A stretch of 64,000 nt of DNA from Actinostola sp. cb2023 (GCA_033675265.1 JAUJYZ010000015.1:877501-941500); one strand, 5' to 3'; positions 1 through 10,884 are shown, counted from the first letter of the stretch. Notes: generated by a model not told the origin, from the sequence alone. Numbers and translations: made by a program.

Positions 1-420
1 ACCGCCAATACTGCATCTAATGGTAAAGGCGCCGCTACTGGTAAAGGCACCTCTAGTACTGCATCTAATGGTAAAGGCGCCGCCAATACTGCATCTAATG
101 GTAAAGGCGCCGCCAATACTGCATCTAATGGTAAAGGCGCCGCCAATACTGCATCTAATGGTAAAGGCGCCACCAATACTGCATCTAATGGTAAAGGCGC
201 CGCCAATACTGCATCTAATGGTAAAGGCGCCGCTACTGGTAAAGGCACAACTAGTACTGCGTCTAATGGTAAAGGCACCGCCAATACTATGTCTAATGGT
301 AAAGGCGCTGCCAATACTGCATCTAATGGTAAAGGCGCCGCCAATACTGCATCTAATGGTAAAGGCGCCACTACTGGTAAAGGCACTGCTAGTACTGCAT
401 CTAACAGTAAAGCTGGTACT
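1..420 (+). repeat. coding minisatellite, 30-bp unit
   Basis: Tandem 30-bp units (core ggtaaaggcgccgccaatac) lie inside the first exon. Because 30 is divisible by three, each unit adds ten residues in frame. Some units carry a shorter ATGKGT insertion. Copy number is likely polymorphic. Confidence 0.9.
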
Positions 421-1357
421 TCTTCCCGAAAAACCTCTCAGTCAATTAAAGGGGAAAGAAGTGCTGGTCCAAAATATAAAAATACCGAAACATTGCCCGT
501 GGATACTTTGGCATCATCTTCCTCTGGACCATCCCCAACAAAGAAACAAGATAGTGAAGCTGCCTCAAAACTGACTCCAGACCGAAAACAATCCAAAGGC
601 AAAGAACAGAGCGGCGAAGGAGCTGGTAACAAACCTGCAAACAGACAGGAAGATTCTAAAGAAGGTACAAGAAGGCCGAGACATCGCAACAGAGGCAAAG
701 GACGAGCAAAGGGAAATGCAAGTCAAAGCGGTAAGTTGGTTAAAACCTTTCTCTTCCCTTTCCCTTCTCTTCCCTTTCCCTTCTCTTCCCTTTCCCTTCT
801 CTTCCCTTCTCTTCCCTTTCCCTTCTCTTCCCTTTCCCTTCCCTTCCCCTTCCCTTCCCTTTCCCTTCCCTTTCCCTTCCCTTTCCCTTCCCTTTCCCTT
901 CCCTTTCCCTTTCCCTTCCCCTTCCCTTTCCCTTTCCCTTCCCTTTCCCTTCTCTTCCCTTTCCCTTCCCTTTCCCTTCCCTTTCCCTTTCCTTTCCCTT
1001 CCCTTTCCCTTCCCTTTCCCTTTCCCTTTCCCTTCCCTTTCCCTTCCCTTTCCTTTCCCTTCTCTTCCCTTTCTCTTCCCTTTCCCTTCCTTTCCCTTCC
1101 TTTCCCTTCTCTTTCCCTTCTCTTTCCCTTCTCTTTCCCTTCTCTTTCCCTTCTCTTTCCCTTCTCTTTCCCTTCTCTTTCCCTTCTCTTTCCCTTCTCT
1201 TTCCCTTCTCTTTCCCTTCCCTTCCCTTTCCTTCCCTTCCCTTTCCTTTTTTTCACCTTCCCTCTATTTCTTCCTAGATGTTACACTTTTTTTGAAACCT
1301 CTGAAGTATTTCTCTTCTTTTAATTGTCTTGTAGGCCCTCGAGATGATAAAAACTGA
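1..1357 (+). CDS. 3' end of a gene for a basic, low-complexity repeat protein (5' end outside window)
   Basis: Reading frame 1 is open from base 1 to a splice donor at 730/731 (gtaagt). A short last exon at 1335-1357 follows an acceptor ending ttgtag. The junction is phase 1 and the joined protein ends ...QSGPRDDKN-stop. The visible part holds about 14 copies of a 10-residue repeat (ASNGKGAANT and variants), then a Ser/Lys/Arg-rich hydrophilic stretch (KGERSAGPKYKN, RRPRHRNRGKGRAKGN). There is no membrane segment or recognisable catalytic motif. The basic Arg/Gly/Lys-rich end would suit an RNA- or chromatin-associated protein, but that is only a composition-based guess. The frame, donor and acceptor agree with one another. 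I do not recognise the family. Confidence 0.6.
745..1256 (+). repeat. polypyrimidine (ttccc/tttccc)n tract filling an intron
   Basis: About 510 bp contain only C and T on this strand, in units such as tttccc, ttcccttctc and ctttcccttct. The tract occupies about 85% of the 604-bp intron at 731-1334. Long mirror-symmetric purine/pyrimidine tracts can form triplex (H-) DNA. Long open frames on both strands here (Phe/Pro/Leu/Ser or Lys/Arg/Glu/Gly) are artefacts of composition. Confidence 0.95.
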
Positions 1358-1482
1358 ACGACCTCTACCCACCATTCTTATTCACGAGTTGAAATGACAA
1401 CAATGACAGTATCTAGTCTGCATAACAGTCCCTACCTTTTCACGCAACTGGCGAGTAGAGTTGAAGTGTGATCGAGTCGTTG

Positions 1483-1655
1483 CTTGGCTGCGAGAGGGAG
1501 TGAGGCGAGAGGGAGTGAGGCGAGAGGGAGTGAGTCGAGAGAAGGTGGAGCGAGAGGGAGTGAGGCGAGAGGGAATGAGAGAAAGTGAGGCGAGAGGGAG
1601 TGGGGCGAGAGGGAATGAGAGAAAGTGAGGTGAGAGGGAGTGGGGCGAGAAGAGG
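1483..1655 (+). repeat. G-rich minisatellite, about 15-bp unit
   Basis: Degenerate tandem copies of gcgagagggagtgag lie just downstream of the first gene's stop codon, probably in or just past its 3' untranslated region. Confidence 0.8.
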
Positions 1656-1978
1656 TGAGACGCTGCTGGGTGTGGCCCATACTAACACATTTTTCAGCAC
1701 TTTAGTTTTTATATTTTATTTCCATATTTGTAGCAGGTTGTATTACATAGATTCTTTCAACAGTCCACAATAGCTCTAGTAAACTGTAATCGGTCCAGGG
1801 AAATAAAAGAAAGATTGCGGCCATAAGACAACCTCCCCTTTTTCTTCCTGTCTCTGTTCGGTATCCCTGTGTCTCTTTCTCCTTAAACCCCTCCCTACTC
1901 ATTGCCACGGGGAGCACACATTCTATAATCTAGGCTGTCGGTCAACAGGAGGATTAGGGAACTGCGGGAAGGGTTAGG

Positions 1979-2209
1979 TTGTATGCGCGCGTCTTTTTGA
2001 TGGGTTTCCTGTGGTAGAGTGCGCGAGCGAAATACATATTATGTTGAGCTACCTGTGTATAAAAATGTATATTGTTGGCCGCCCGCGTGTCTTGCGGGAT
2101 GCACACCGGGATCCCAACATCGTACATTTTTATGCACAGGGAACCCAACAATACGTATTGCGCGCGCTCTACCACAGGAAACCCATCAAAAAAAGACGCG
2201 CGCATACAA
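1979..2209. mobile_element. MITE-like inverted repeat, about 230 bp
   Basis: The left arm begins ttgtatgcgcgcgtcttttt and the right arm ends with its reverse complement. The arms match over about 45 bp, including the segment gggtttcctgtggtagag. The interior holds shorter matching segments. No coding capacity. Confidence 0.8.
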
Positions 2210-2488
2210 ATATATTTGATTTTGATTTTTATTTATTATTTAAGTCGCCTCAGCTGGATGGGCTGCCTGTGGCACAGGCTGGCCACGTGTCTCCAAGAAT
2301 CGTGGAGGTTCGTACCCAGGCTGCCATCTTCCAAATGATCGAGAGGGCTTTGTGAAGAGTTACTGAATGGATCGGATACGGATATTCACGTTCATGTTGC
2401 AATCGGTTAATATAAAATTTCTAAGCTGGAGCAATCCTGGCCATTTTAAAAGCAGGGGTTCAGAACATGTCACGTGACAAAAACAACT

Positions 2489-2742
2489 GGGGTGCTTACC
2501 ATTTACTCGGAAAAACCGGAAATTCCGGTTAAAAGAAAAAAGGTATGTGTCATTCCGATCGGAAAATTCCGGAAAACTCGGTCTAACGGTAGACGCGTCT
2601 ACGGAAAACACGAAAAGAGCGGGAAAAGTGGATTACCTCAATCGCTAGACCGAGTTTTCCGAAACTTACCGATCGGAATGACACAACCATTTGTTTTTCC
2701 AACCGGAATTTCCGGTTTTTCCGAGTAAATGGTAAGCACCCC
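2489..2742. mobile_element. MITE-like inverted repeat, about 254 bp
   Basis: The ends are ggggtgcttaccatttactc and its reverse complement. The terminal arms are about 42 bp and contain ccggaaattccgg. A second inner pair (cattccgatcgg and cgagttttcc segments) extends the foldback. No coding capacity. Confidence 0.85.
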
Positions 2743-3310
2743 TGATTTTTTTAAATGATTTGCCTTTAACAATCTTTTGACAATCTTTTTATTACATACA
2801 CAAGTTGCTTGATGAAGTTTGACAGTTTGTAGCTGCTTTTGTTCATGTCCTGTCAGTTGGTTTCTTTTACTAAGATTCTGTTGACTTTGTATAGTTTTCC
2901 TTTACATTCATTGGTTGATTGCTTCCTTGTCTTGTACGCTACAATGACGCAACGTGTTCAAAAGCTCAGCGGTAAATCCTTGTTTACTTGAAACTTTGAG
3001 CAAAGTCGTCTTTTTAAAGCCCTTTATGAAACGGCTTAATTTCAAATATGACAATTATTCCCTGTTTTCTCCCAAAGAGAGACAAACGGGTAGAGAAAAG
3101 CTAGCCCAGTTAATATCGGATCGATGACTGTTGTCAAAGAAGCGACATGTAATCTGGATGACTGTTATACTTGTGACATTTTGTGTTGACTTACGCTTTA
3201 GTTCTTGATTCATATTTGAATAAGTTTTGTTTACGTACGCGTTCTTTTATCACTAGTATTAACTATCTTAGTTGCTATACAACGTATTCAAAACAAACTA
3301 GTTCTCTAAC

Positions 3311-4378
3311 ATGGCGTACAACTTTCGTCCAACGCGGCCCAAGGCGGCTAAAAGTAACCCAAACCATCGTTTAACCAAACGTGACTCGGTCTTTCACGTT
3401 GAACAAGGTCTTGTATCTCCACAAAAACGAGACAACAAGCAACTCGACGACCACAGAAGTCGGTCGTTTTTTCAGCGTGGTTCCAACTTGTTTAAGACTG
3501 CTAGTCAGCGATGCGAGTTGACGGTAGGAGAGCAAGACATCGAACGATTCACGCCGCAAACTACTGACACCAAGATCTACAGCAAACAAACTTGGCCTAA
3601 AGACATAGTGAGTCCTACATTTGCACCGAGATGTTTTGATTACGTACAAAACTACCATCATTACGTTCTTGATATCAATAAGTTAGCAAAAGGACAATAT
3701 ATCCCATACTTGTCGTCGTCCAATCAGAAAATCCAGCCTACGGTACACCATGGAAATCCATCTTACTTTGCAGGTTTACCGAAAAGGAGTCCCAAGTCAG
3801 CCTCGCGCTCAAAACGAGGTTCCGAGGGCATGTTTCAAAGAGGTTCGAATGTGTTGAAGATCGATGCACAATCACCAAGAAACTCTGAATTAAACTTCCT
3901 TCAAAACTTGATTATTTCTGAGATTGAAGACGAACTTGATGGCAATGAGTCCATCTTGCAGGACATGCCAAACCAGAGTTCCACCACCGATCTTCGAGGT
4001 CCATTGGGAACCCCTGTCGATACTCCGCGTATTTCCACAGTCCATTCTTCCTTTCCCGATTTTCCAAAAAGTTTGTCAAGAAATATTCAAACATTTCAAG
4101 CAGTAGCTCCACAGATTCATAAGCCACATTTAGCAGCTTTTACAACTAGAATTCCACCACTAAGGGCTATAGAAGTGGTATCTTCGGACGAACGCTGCAA
4201 TCGAAGGCCGAACGACGATCGTTTACCAGATTATCAGCGCTATAGGATTCTGTGTGACGCTTTCAGACCCCCGTTCAGACCGTGTAATCGCCAAGGAGCA
4301 TCAAGAGATGGATACAAGCGAACTTCTATACCATCACAAGTGTTAGACTACTATGTAAATGTAGTGAACAGTATTTAA
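3311..4378 (+). CDS. hypothetical intronless protein, 355 aa
   Basis: The start ATG has a good vertebrate-like context (aacATGG), and the frame is open to TAA at 4376-4378. The protein is hydrophilic, with no signal peptide or membrane segment. A short motif occurs twice, FFQRGSNLFKTASQR (about residues 54-68) and MFQRGSNVLKIDAQS (about 175-189), suggesting two related modules. The middle has an acidic stretch (ISEIEDELDGNESILQD, about 205-221) and the rest is rich in Ser, Pro and Arg. Amino-acid composition looks like real coding sequence rather than repeat, unlike most long frames nearby. I do not recognise the family; it may be lineage-specific or the main exon of a longer gene. Confidence 0.55.
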   Translation: MAYNFRPTRPKAAKSNPNHRLTKRDSVFHVEQGLVSPQKRDNKQLDDHRSRSFFQRGSNLFKTASQRCELTVGEQDIERFTPQTTDTKIYSKQTWPKDIVSPTFAPRCFDYVQNYHHYVLDINKLAKGQYIPYLSSSNQKIQPTVHHGNPSYFAGLPKRSPKSASRSKRGSEGMFQRGSNVLKIDAQSPRNSELNFLQNLIISEIEDELDGNESILQDMPNQSSTTDLRGPLGTPVDTPRISTVHSSFPDFPKSLSRNIQTFQAVAPQIHKPHLAAFTTRIPPLRAIEVVSSDERCNRRPNDDRLPDYQRYRILCDAFRPPFRPCNRQGASRDGYKRTSIPSQVLDYYVNVVNSI

Positions 4379-4659
4379 TTGGGATATATAGAGTCGTGGG
4401 AAAGTTACCACACCGACACCGCGCCTTGCCGTATTGAAAGAGTTTGATTGGATGAGATGCATCTGCACGCTTTTTGATTGGTTTAGAAAGGAAGCCATTT
4501 GAGTGTCACGGTGCCGTAGGTTTCCCACTCATACGAAAACGACTATCAGCGATATTGCAACGTTAGTGTCGTTTCTCTAAAATAGATGGAGGGAGGGGTT
4601 AAGTGAGCACCGTCCGCCCCTTTGGAGACCAGTTTCGGGACACGGACGTTAAGTATCTG

Positions 4660-6785
4660 CACCTTTAGTAGCCCCCCTACGATAAGTATTTGCACCTTTA
4701 GTAGCCCCCCTACGTTAAGTATGTGCACCTTTAGTAGCCCCCCTACGTTAAGTATGTGCACCTTTAGTAGCCTCCCTACGTTAAGTATCTGCACCTTTAG
4801 TAGCCCCCCTACGTTAAGTATCTGCACCTTTAGTAGCCCCCCTACGTTAAGTATGTGCACCTTTAGTAGCCCCCCTACGTTAAGTATGTGCACCTTTAGT
4901 AGCCCCCCTACGTTAAGTATGTGCACCTTTAGTAGCCCCCCTACGTTAAGTATCTGCACCTTTAGTAGCCCCCCTACGTTAAGTATGTGCACCTTTAGTA
5001 GCCCCCCTACGTTAAGTATGTGCACCTTTAGTAGCCCCCCTACGATAAGTATCTGCACCTTTAGTAGCCCCCCTACGATAAGTATCTGCACCTTTAGTAG
5101 CCCCCCTACGTTAAGTATGTGTACCTTTAGTAGCCCCCCTACGTTAAGTATGTGCACCTTTAGTAGCCCCCCTACGTTAAGTATGTGCACCTTTAGTAGC
5201 CCCCTTACGTTAAGTATGTGCACCTTTAGTAGCCCCCCTACGTTAAGTATCTGCACCTTTAGTAGCCCCCCTACGTTAAGTATCTGCACCTTTAGTAGCC
5301 CCCCTACGTTAAGTATGTGCACCTTTAGTAGCCCCCCTACGTTAAGTATGTGCACCTTTAGTTTAAGTAGCACCTTTAGCCCCCCTACGTTAAGTATGTG
5401 CACCTTTAGTAGCTCCCCTACGTTAAGTATGTGTACCTTTAGTAGTAGCCCACTACGTTAAGTATGTGCACCTTTAGTAGCCCCCTTACGTTAAGTATGT
5501 GCACCTTTAGTAGCCCCCCTACGTTAAGTATCTGCACCTTTAGTAGCCCCCCTACGTTAAGTATGTGCACCTTTAGTAGCCCCCCTACGTTAAGTATGTG
5601 CACCTTTAGTAGCCCCCCTACGTTAAGTATGTGCACCTTTAGTAGCCCCCCTACGTTAAGTATGTGCACCTTTAGTAGCCCCCCTACGTTAAGTATGTGC
5701 ACCTTTAGTAGCCCCCCTACGTTAAGTATGTGCACCTTTAGTAGCCCCCCTACGTTAAGTATGTGCACCTTTAGTAGCCCCCCTACGTTAAGTATGTGCA
5801 CCTTTAGTAGCCCCCCTACGTTAAGTATGTGCACCTTTAGTAGCCCCCCTACGTTAAGTATGTGCACCTTTAGTAGCCCCCTTACGTTAAGTATGTGCAC
5901 CTTTAGTAGCCCCCCTACGTTAAGTATGTGCACCTTTAGTAGCCCCCCTACGTTAAGTATCTGCACCTTTAGTAGCCCCCCTACGATAAGTATCTGCACC
6001 TTTAGTAGCCCCCCTACGTTAAGTATCTGCACCTTTAGTAGCCCCCCTACGTTAAGTATCTGCACCTTTAGTAGCCCCCCTACGTTAAGTATGTGCACCT
6101 TTAGTAGCCCCCTACGTTAAGTATGTGCACCTTTAGTAGCCCCCTACGTTAAGTATGTGCACCTTTAGTAGCCCCCTTACGTTAAGTATGTGCACCTTTA
6201 GTAGCCCCCCTACGATAAGTATCTGCACCTTTAGTACTAGTAGTCCCCCTACGTTAAGTATGTGCACCTTTAGTAGCCCCCCTACGTTAAGTATGTGCAC
6301 CTTTAGTAGCCCCCTTACGTTAAGTATGTGCACCTTTAGTAGCCCCCTACGTTAAGTATGTGCACCTTTAGTAGCCCCCTTACGTTAAGTATGTGCACCT
6401 TTAGTAGCCCCCCTACGATAAGTATCTGCACCTTTAGTACTAGTAGTCCCCCTACGTTAAGTATGTGCACCTTTAGTAGCCCCCCTACGTTAAGTATGTG
6501 CACCTTTAGTAGCCCCCTTACGTTAAGTATGTGCACCTTTAGTAGCCCCCCTACGATAAGTATGTGCACCTTTAGTAGCCCCCCTACGTTAAGTATGTGC
6601 ACCTTTAGTAGCCCCCCTACGATAAGTATGTGTACCTTTAGTAGCCCCCCTACGTTAAGTATGTGCACCTTTAGTAGCCCCCCTACGTTAAGTATGTGCA
6701 CCTTTAGTAGCCCCCCTACGATAAGTATGTGTACCTTTAGTAGCCCCCCTACGTTAAGTATGTGCACCTTTAGTAGCCCCCCCTA
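4660..6785. repeat. 33-bp minisatellite array, about 64 copies
   Basis: Tandem 33-bp units (core tacgttaagtatgtgcacc followed by tttagtagccccccc) run for about 2.1 kb, with variants gata/gtta and ctgcacc/gtgcacc. A roughly 203-bp block carrying an extra tagtactagtag is itself duplicated (about 6155-6357 and 6358-6560). The unit length is a multiple of three and lacks stops in one frame of each strand, so false frames encoding MCTFSSPPTLS (plus) and LLKVHILNVGG (minus) run for hundreds of codons. The array abuts, and its edge contains, the stop codon of the minus-strand GPCR at 6783. Confidence 0.97.
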
Positions 6786-9700
6786 CGTTGGCCTTGCTGT
6801 GGGACAATCTAGCACTCTAAGGGCATATGCTTGTAATTGTAGCTGTTGCAATCGCTTATCATTAGAATTCTGTGTTGATATCACTGGCGACGCAGACTTC
6901 GGAGCAATGCGTAGTGGTCGAGGCCAACGACAGAGTTTGTTAAAGACCTTGATGAGTACGCGTCTGTAGTTTGTGTTGCTCAGACAGTAGATGAACGGGT
7001 TGACGCACGAGCTGAAGAATGCTAGTAAATTAAATGCAAGATAGAAATTAGACGACAGAACCAACACGTTGAACTTTTTTAACACCCAGAAAGTCTCCGT
7101 CGGAAACCAACAGATGGTCAGGAAAAACGCGGCCAAAGCGCACATGCGCACTACACTTTTCCTGACTGTCGTGTTGTCTCTCGGTTGTCCTGGTGACGGG
7201 CTTGATAACATTCGCAGCCAGATATGAAGAAAGGACACCGACGTCACGATACTAGGAATGTAAAACGTGACAGTCACGTGTAACACAACGAAGACGTTCT
7301 CAGCCTTTTGTCCGTAGAATGGAGTTATCCACTGGCAAGAACCGTCGCCAAGTTTGGCGATGAACAATTCAAAGATTTCCGTGATGGCCGCCGATAACCA
7401 TATAAGGGCAATGTATATGTGGAGACGTTGACGACCAAATTTGGACTTGTATTTGGTTGGCCTGACAACCGCATACCATCGCTCTACTGCCAGACACATG
7501 ATGCTTGCATTGGAAGCTTTGCCGCAGACAAACAACAAATAGGTGGAGAAGACCATACGGCAGAAGACTTCTCCACCACTTCCTGACATTCGTGGGTAGG
7601 AGTTGGGTAGGAATACATATCCTGGTGTTACGAAAAGGAGAATACCTGAAAACACCAGAAGAATCATTTATAGGCATTGATCTAGAATAATATTTGTAAT
7701 GTATAATAAAGTTTGTTATTAATAAAAAAATAAAAATAAATTTAAAATAAATTTAAAAAAAAAAAAAAATTATAGGCATTGATATAATCAGAAAGTAGTG
7801 TACAAATGACAGAAAACAAGAATAAATAGCTATTACCATGGACCGAATCAGGAGATTTACATAAACTGAGAAAACATACGAATTTAATTAAAATAATATC
7901 ATTTTTTGAAAGACCATTCATTGTCTAGTAATACATCAAAAGCCCATCAATTTGAATAAAACCCTCGTAAAGTTATAACCATTTGAATTCTAGCAATTGC
8001 ATGGAAACGAGGCTAGTCAGTCCAAATCTTAATTTCCCAAACAAATCTTTGTGATTTCAATTCGCTATAACTTTTTACGTTTTTGTAGAATCGCTCTAAA
8101 ATTGAGTAGGTTTCTTTTTGTTATTATACTCTTTGAAACGATTGCTGTATCATATCACTAACTACACAATAAATGAGATTTACTGATTCCACCATTATTG
8201 CATTCGGTCAATGAGATACTTCATTTCATCCAAAACTAATTTATTTAATCCATGAATGAATTACACGATCATTTTCAGTATTTACGAAGCTTGTTCCGTA
8301 ATAAGTGTAAAAAAGAAACACATGTCACGGCGACAAAACCCTCATCAGAAATAAACTTCAGATTTCAGCTGAAAATTCTCCTGGCCAACTCTGCGCTGTC
8401 TGAACTTGTACACCCACCTAAAATATAGCGGCGAATTTCAAGCCTTTTTAACAATTTCCTTTCGATCTTTCCTATTATTACTGCCGTAAGATATCAATCA
8501 CATCCGTTTGTCTTTCCCACTAAATACGAACTTAGTTTTGGATTGTAATTAATCTTCTTGGATCTAACCACCTGAGTAAGCAAACCGCTTTTTCAGTTGT
8601 TGAAATTCTTCAATAAATGAAAAGCAATAACCGTCATATTGTCCAGTGTTGTCAGTTCGTTAATTGTTCTACGCATTGGACAGTAAATACAAGTAAAGAC
8701 TAGTTGGAGACCGAGGATTAATGGATATAAAAGTTGACGGTAATTTCCAGGATCTTTTTTTATTTGATTCCAAGATTCAAAGCTGCGATTCATATGCGTT
8801 GATATCAGTTGGTTAACAATCCTATCACGTGATAGCCAGTAGTGTAGGAACACCTTGCCATGCGAGCAGAGGTCATGTTCCTTACCCTCTACGAGCAAAA
8901 GTATTTCTTTTCCTTTGGTTGTAGTGAAATTTCCGGGGACAAACACAGTCTGATCGAGGTCGGGTAGGAAAACCTTTATAGAAGCTGAAGAGAGATCGCG
9001 AGAAATACTTACATACATAGATACTTTTATTAGGTTTTCCAACAAGGCTTTTCAAAACCCATTACATTAATAATAATAAATAATGAACTAATGAACATGA
9101 AATCATGCTTCGACTTTGACGAAAGCATTCCCAAGTACTGTTGAGACAAACTGTAATATTCCAGTACAATAATTAAATATCGCGTAGCTGAGTTTGACAT
9201 TATATCGGACTGAAAACAATTAAATGTTGCTAAGAAAGCGAAAGTGTTTTTGTAAGATGGCCGAATCATTACTGATAGAGTAACCATGTTGGACACATTG
9301 TCCATCTACAGCGTTTAAATCGGTTCATAGAATCATGTAATAAAAACAAACTGAAAACGCAAACCATTTGCAGCCCCTGAAGATGGACAATGTACTGTTC
9401 GCCCAGGGGGGGTACTCATGGATATCAGTGACGGGGAGGTGTGAATGAGGCCAAACATTTTAACCCCAAAAAAGTCCATTACGCAAAAACAAGACCCCCA
9501 AAAAAGTCCAACGGCCCAAAATCGTAACCCCAAAAAAAAGACCAATTTTTCTCCGCATAAAATCGAGAACGGTAGGATATCATTTTTATCAACCCCCCAA
9601 AAAGTCCTTGACAAAATCATTATATCAAAAAAAGTCCACCAGAAAAATGAAAACCCCAAAAAGTCCCAAGCCGCGAATTTCAAACCCAAAAAAGCCTTCG

Positions 9701-10241
9701 CACCTCCCCGTCACTGATACCCCTGAGTACCCCCCCCCCCCCCCCCCCCCCCCCTGGGATTGGTCGTTATACCATTAAAAACCTTTACTCGATGAAACAA
9801 CATGATTACAGCACTCTATATTGATTCTAGTTTTTGCCGGCCAGATTCTGTAAAAAACTTGTCGTTAAAACGAGCAAATGAAATATATATTTTTGAAGTT
9901 TCTGGGCGAATTTACGATCAAAATTTTTATGCGACAGTTAAGTTTTGCAAAAAAAAATTCGCGAGAAACTCTAAATTCGCTAACATTAGTAGAGTTGTGA
10001 TTGTCGTTAGCCTGCACCGTGAGTTGTTGGACTACTCACCCTGTAAGACATCGGCCACCGCCAAGTTTAACATCAGAACATTGTACGTTTTCCTTAACAA
10101 TGAGCGTGTGCGAAACATTATCCAACACAGGCCCAAGTTTGCGACACATGTTACAGTCGCTAGTATACTGAACATAACTGTCTGTATAGTCATTGTATAG
10201 GTGCAAGAAGACGACAAGTTAGAAATGCTAGAATTTGACAT
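6783..10241 (-). CDS. class A (rhodopsin-like) GPCR A, peptide-receptor type, two exons
   Basis: Exon 1 is 10241-10040 (donor gtgagt) and exon 2 is 7645-6783 (acceptor ttttcag). The junction is phase 1, completing a Gly codon, and gives 354 aa. The N-terminus has NSS and NLS glycosylation sequons and no signal peptide. TM1 is near residues 20-43 and TM2 begins KTYNVLMLNLAVADVLQG. Family marks are Cys96 (start of TM3) with Cys171 (loop 2), ERW at 122-124 in place of DRY, CWFP at 247-249 and NPFIY at 283-287. The tail is short and basic. Closest relative in the window is GPCR B (shared RMCALAAFFLT, CWFPTET). The roughly 2.4-kb intron holds element copies. The ligand cannot be told from sequence. 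The stop TAG lies in the edge of the 33-bp minisatellite, so the 3' untranslated region would run into it. A second possible first exon lies upstream (10459-10618). Confidence 0.85.
7850..8213 (-). mobile_element. degenerate copy of the 'gaccaaatgcaataatgg' MITE
   Basis: In reverse orientation this stretch matches 50704-51127: ggaatcagtaaat, the segment calling itself taactttttacgtttttgta, and ggaaacgaggctagt are shared in the same order. It sits in the GPCR A intron. The left terminal repeat has decayed. Confidence 0.7.
8593..9045 (-). CDS. uncertain open frame of up to 150 codons in the GPCR A intron
   Basis: An open frame of non-repetitive composition (for example KVFLPDLDQTVFVPGNFTT, and a hydrophobic LLYPLILGLQLVFTCIYC near the end) lies wholly in the intron of GPCR A on the same strand. 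A plausible splice acceptor (ctctcttcag) lies inside it, so it could be one exon of a nested gene. It could equally be chance or a decayed gene fragment. No family recognised. Confidence 0.2.
   Translation of the reverse strand: MLENLIKVSMYVSISRDLSSASIKVFLPDLDQTVFVPGNFTTTKGKEILLLVEGKEHDLCSHGKVFLHYWLSRDRIVNQLISTHMNRSFESWNQIKKDPGNYRQLLYPLILGLQLVFTCIYCPMRRTINELTTLDNMTVIAFHLLKNFNN
9402..9758. mobile_element. foldback element with 'ggggtactca' ends and poly-C
   Basis: The left end is ccagggggggtactcatg, followed by atatcagtgacggggaggtg. The right end carries the reverse complement, broken by a run of about 30 C. The interior repeats ccccaaaaaagtcc. It shares the terminal GGGGGTACTC motif with 14596-14939. 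The pure C run may be mis-sized in the assembly. Confidence 0.8.
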
Positions 10242-10458
10242 TTTCACTGAAAATTATCGAAGAACAATAAAATCTACTAAGTTACAGTTCTTGTCAAAAG
10301 GTCCTGGAGATGTTTCCACCAGTACTGTCACAGCGCTTTTAAACCGATTGTAGTTCAGTGTTTGATTTGTTTGAGTATTAGTCGAAAATCAAAGTTTAAA
10401 TTTCTCAAGCGGTATTTCTTGTCTCATGTACTAACATACAAGCTTGCGTCAGTCTTAC

Positions 10459-10618
10459 CTCCAAAGATATCGGTGACAGCCAGATTTAATATGAGAACAT
10501 TGTATGTCTTGCTTAACTTTATGCGTTTGCTAAAGAAAAGACAGCACAATAAACAATTGCCCACTACTGACGTACTTGCAACGATAGCAAAGATAATCCT
10601 AGCCACACTTCCTTCCAT
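10459..10618 (-). CDS. alternative or duplicated first exon of GPCR A
   Basis: A second exon encodes an N-terminus, TM1 and the start of TM2. It starts at ATG 10618 (MEGSVARIIFAIVAST...), runs through KTYNVLILNLAVTDIFGG, and ends at a phase-1 donor (gtaaga) at 10459/10458. The phase and break point are exactly those of the exon at 10241-10040, only 218 bp downstream, and no second partner exon is visible on this strand nearby. Splicing to 7645-6783 would give a 340-aa receptor with a different N-terminus and TM1. The N-terminus is very short and lacks glycosylation sequons, unlike the downstream exon. It is either an alternative first exon or a remnant of a duplicated receptor. Confidence 0.65.
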
Positions 10619-10744
10619 GACGACTACAAGGTGCAAGACGTTGTTCCTTTAGTCCACCTGCCTTCTTAGTTTATTAATGAATTCTTTTTACAGTGAAAAA
10701 CCTATTTGAGATTAAAGCCGAGAGAACAGCCTGACAATGTCACA

Positions 10745-10807
10745 GCTAGACGTGAGTGTTTAATAATAACAATAATGATAATAATAATAATAGTGATAAT
10801 AATAATG

Positions 10808-10843
<36 letters not shown>

Positions 10844-10880
10844 GTAATAATGATAATAATAATAATAGTGATGATAAATA
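10745..10880. repeat. (taa)n microsatellite
   Basis: AT-rich trinucleotide run on the left flank of the foldback element at 10885-11445. A similar run lies on its right flank (11441-11555). Confidence 0.9.
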
Positions 10881-10884
10881 ATCT

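Noticed and set aside
723..1256. Lys/Arg/Glu/Gly-rich minus-strand frame and Phe/Pro/Leu/Ser-rich plus-strand frames
   Set aside because: Pure composition effect of the polypyrimidine intron; the splice model explains the region.
4546..6969. Long open frames on both strands (MCTFSSPPTLS and LLKVHILNVGG repeats)
   Set aside because: They arise because the 33-bp minisatellite unit is a multiple of three without stops in one frame per strand; no splice sites or non-repeat domains support a gene.
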